Source of the DNA: UMGS1279 sp045577495
GTDB lineage: Bacteria > Bacillota > Clostridia > Oscillospirales > Acutalibacteraceae
DNA: 7,459 nucleotides
Direction: 5' to 3'
Assembly (NCBI GenBank): GCA_045577495.1
Contig: JAZNIK010000036.1
Location: 1 to 7,459, forward strand
Position numbers and translations under genes: made by a program
The notes under the pieces: model-generated
The model's input: only the letters and a program-made list of their open reading frames with translations
Databases searched by the model: none
What the model was told of the DNA's origin: nothing
Part shown: positions 6,946-7,459 of the stretch, one piece after another
Position numbering within the stretch: the stretch's first letter is position 1
How the letters are laid out: each line of letters starts with the position of its first letter

Positions 6946-6961
6946 TACCTTATATAAGGTA
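6946..6961. promoter_or_regulatory. 16-bp perfect palindrome in the metY leader, candidate operator
   Basis: TACCTTATATAAGGTA is a perfect palindrome placed about 8-24 nt downstream of the expected metY transcription start and upstream of the ribosome binding site. The place suits a repressor that blocks transcription. A sulfur or Fe-S regulator of the Rrf2 group (CymR-like) would make sense before metY, but the sequence does not name the protein. The 5' leader is only about 55 nt, too short for a SAM riboswitch or T-box. Confidence 0.6.
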
Positions 6962-6974
6962 ACAAACACTGAAT

Positions 6975-7003
6975 ATTATACTTTATTTTATAAGCAATGT
7001 CAA
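6975..7003 (-). promoter_or_regulatory. Sigma-A promoter of metY (and probably rnfCDGEAB)
   Basis: On the minus strand a full-consensus -35 TTGACA (7003-6998) and a full-consensus -10 TATAAT (6980-6975) are separated by exactly 17 bp. The expected transcription start is about 6968-6970, giving a leader of about 55 nt to the metY ATG. Because it is so strong in sequence, regulation by a repressor is likely; two candidate operators flank it. Confidence 0.9.
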
Positions 7004-7012
7004 TTAAAAGGA

Positions 7013-7030
7013 ATGTTAAATAAATATCAA
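7013..7030 (-). promoter_or_regulatory. Candidate Rex operator upstream of the metY promoter
   Basis: The minus strand reads TTGATATTTATTTAACAT. Compared with the known Rex consensus TTGTTAA-N4-TTAACAA it matches 11 of 14 defined positions, including the key G and C. It sits 9 nt upstream of the -35 box. The region is very A/T-rich, so a chance match is possible, and the position is more upstream than for a classic repressor site. Support comes mainly from rex and rnf being in the same locus. Confidence 0.35.
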
Positions 7031-7105
7031 ACAATCTGCACTAAAAAATTAAAATAAAATCTTTCTGCCGAGAATATTTAAGGAAAAAAGTGGGAAATAT
7101 AAAAC

Positions 7106-7128
7106 CAACACACTATATTTAGTGGTTG
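7106..7128. repeat. Inverted repeat in the metY-16S intergenic region
   Basis: CAAC-A-CACTA (7106-7115) pairs with TAGTGGTTG (7120-7128) through nine base pairs with one bulged A and a TATT loop. On the minus strand it is followed by TTTTATATTT, so it has weak terminator character for transcription coming from the rRNA side. No minus-strand gene lies there, so it may equally be a protein site or chance. Confidence 0.4.
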
Positions 7129-7151
7129 AATATAAAGATTAGCACAAACCC

Positions 7152-7179
7152 AAAAAAAATTTCAAAAAAGTTAAAAAAA
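7152..7179 (+). promoter_or_regulatory. Phased A-tracts, UP-like element of the rRNA promoter
   Basis: Three A-tracts, 7152-7159 (A8), 7164-7169 (A6) and 7173-7179 (A7), have centres about 10-11 bp apart, one helical turn. They lie directly upstream of the -35 box, ending 5 bp before it. Such phased tracts bend DNA and resemble UP elements that the RNA polymerase alpha subunit binds at rRNA promoters. Confidence 0.75.
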
Positions 7180-7183
7180 GGAG

Positions 7184-7212
7184 TTGACAAAGCGGAATGA
7201 ATTTGGTATTAT
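7184..7212 (+). promoter_or_regulatory. rRNA operon promoter
   Basis: TTGACA (7184-7189) and TATTAT (7207-7212) are separated by 17 bp. The following TATAAT at 7210-7215 would need a 20-bp spacer and is less likely. Transcription should start near 7219 with a G inside the GC-rich palindrome GGGCGCCC (7217-7224). A G start is known to make Firmicute rRNA promoters sensitive to GTP level; that this holds here is inferred. Confidence 0.88.
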
Positions 7213-7218
7213 AATTGG

Positions 7219-7401
7219 GCGCCCTTACGAGAGGGGAGCGAAGATGGACCTTGAAAATTAAACAACGATAAGAAAAAAGGACCCGACAATTCAAGTTGAG
7301 AAAAACTTGGTAAAACGGAAAAACAAAACGCTAGATTTTGTTTGAAATGAGCAGAAAAGCTTTAAAAAAGATTTAGACACCGAGAGGTGTTTAGAATAAA
7401 T
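7219..7401 (+). other. 16S rRNA leader (pre-rRNA 5' external region)
   Basis: About 180 nt of untranslated leader runs from the likely start to the mature 16S. Visible elements: a GC-rich imperfect hairpin at 7220-7240; a weak boxA-like stretch at 7245-7258 (TGGACCTTGAAAAT, resembling Firmicute antitermination boxes); a 6-bp hairpin CAAGTT/AACTTG at 7292-7309; a weak 8-bp A/T stem at 7321-7343; and a stronger GAGA-loop hairpin at 7372-7395. No T-run follows these stems, so they are processing or folding elements rather than terminators. No tRNA or protein gene is seen in it. Confidence 0.75.
7372..7395 (+). other. GNRA-tetraloop hairpin just before 16S rRNA
   Basis: TTTAGACACC (7372-7381) pairs with GGTGTTTAGA (7386-7395) in a 10-bp stem with two G-U wobbles and a GAGA loop, which is a GNRA tetraloop. 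It ends about 6 nt before the mature 16S 5' end. A role in 16S processing or early folding is likely from its position. Confidence 0.7.
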
Positions 7402-7459
7402 TTTTTAGAGAGTTTGATCCTGGCTCAGGACGAACGCTGGCGGCGTGCCTAACACATGC
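7402..7459 (+). rRNA. rrs: 16S ribosomal RNA, 5' end (truncated by window edge)
   Basis: The universal bacterial 16S start AGAGTTTGATCCTGGCTCAG begins at 7409 (E. coli position 8), followed by GACGAACGCTGGCGGCGTGC and CTAACACATGC, the typical Firmicute form. By E. coli numbering the mature 5' end is about 7402, with an error of a few bases. Only about 58 of roughly 1500 bases are in the window. It is divergent from metY and preceded by its own promoter. Confidence 0.98.

Noticed and set aside
6915..6970. SAM riboswitch or T-box before metY
   Set aside because: The leader is only about 55 nt and contains neither riboswitch cores nor a terminator/antiterminator pair.
6915..7034. N-terminal extension of MetY by about 40 residues from an upstream ATG
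   Set aside because: The stretch contains the consensus promoter, the palindrome and the GGAGG site; its residues are not family-like, and the start at 6914 gives the normal MetY length.
7035..7183. A second, upstream rRNA promoter or a small ORF
   Set aside because: No second -35/-10 pair with acceptable spacing and no RBS-led open frame was seen.
7210..7215. TATAAT as the -10 box of the rRNA promoter
   Set aside because: It would need a 20-bp spacer from TTGACA; the overlapping TATTAT at 7207 has the ideal 17 bp.
1..7459. CRISPR array, insertion sequence, phage or toxin-antitoxin genes, or a new defence system
   Set aside because: No regularly spaced repeats, terminal inverted repeats, transposase or such genes; all long coding frames are accounted for by rex, rnfCDGEAB and metY.

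Overview
The window looks like a chromosomal segment of an anaerobic Firmicute of the class Clostridia. Three things point there: the 5' end of a 16S rRNA gene with a typical Firmicute start, an Rnf operon in the clostridial order C-D-G-E-A-B, and a Rex repressor fragment of clostridial type. A/T-rich intergenic regions and strong GGAGG ribosome binding sites agree. A family or genus cannot be named from this sequence alone.

Layout from left to right. Bases 1-528 (+) are the 3' part of rex, the NADH/NAD+-sensing repressor; its first ~35 codons lie outside the window. A 14-bp perfect stem terminator (531-568) separates it from the convergent rnf genes. Bases 581-5605 (-) hold a complete rnfCDGEAB operon, transcribed right to left. 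The genes are tightly packed (8- and 11-nt overlaps, 0- and 1-nt gaps). The proteins form a membrane-bound ion-pumping ferredoxin:NAD+ oxidoreductase. Only 34 bp upstream, and on the same strand, is metY (5640-6914, -), a PLP-dependent O-acetylhomoserine sulfhydrylase-type enzyme. No terminator separates it from rnfC. A full-consensus sigma-A promoter (TTGACA-17-TATAAT) with a 16-bp palindrome just downstream and a Rex-like half-palindrome just upstream precedes metY. The simplest reading is a metY-rnfCDGEAB transcription unit. Bases 7035-7401 form the divergent intergenic region. It carries phased A-tracts, an rRNA-type promoter and an rRNA leader with hairpins, followed by the first ~58 bases of 16S rRNA (+), which runs off the right edge.

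How they work together: Rnf couples reduced ferredoxin oxidation and NAD+ reduction to an ion gradient. Rex reads the NADH/NAD+ ratio, so its neighbourhood with rnf is sensible. MetY assimilates sulfide into homocysteine, or a related thiol, and its link to rnf in one transcript would tie sulfur assimilation to redox balance; this link is inferred. No wholly unknown system is evident. The most notable items are a cysteine-rich C-terminal tail on RnfE, the metY-rnf linkage with its two candidate operators, an SSAT flavinylation site in RnfD, and the TTG start of rnfC.
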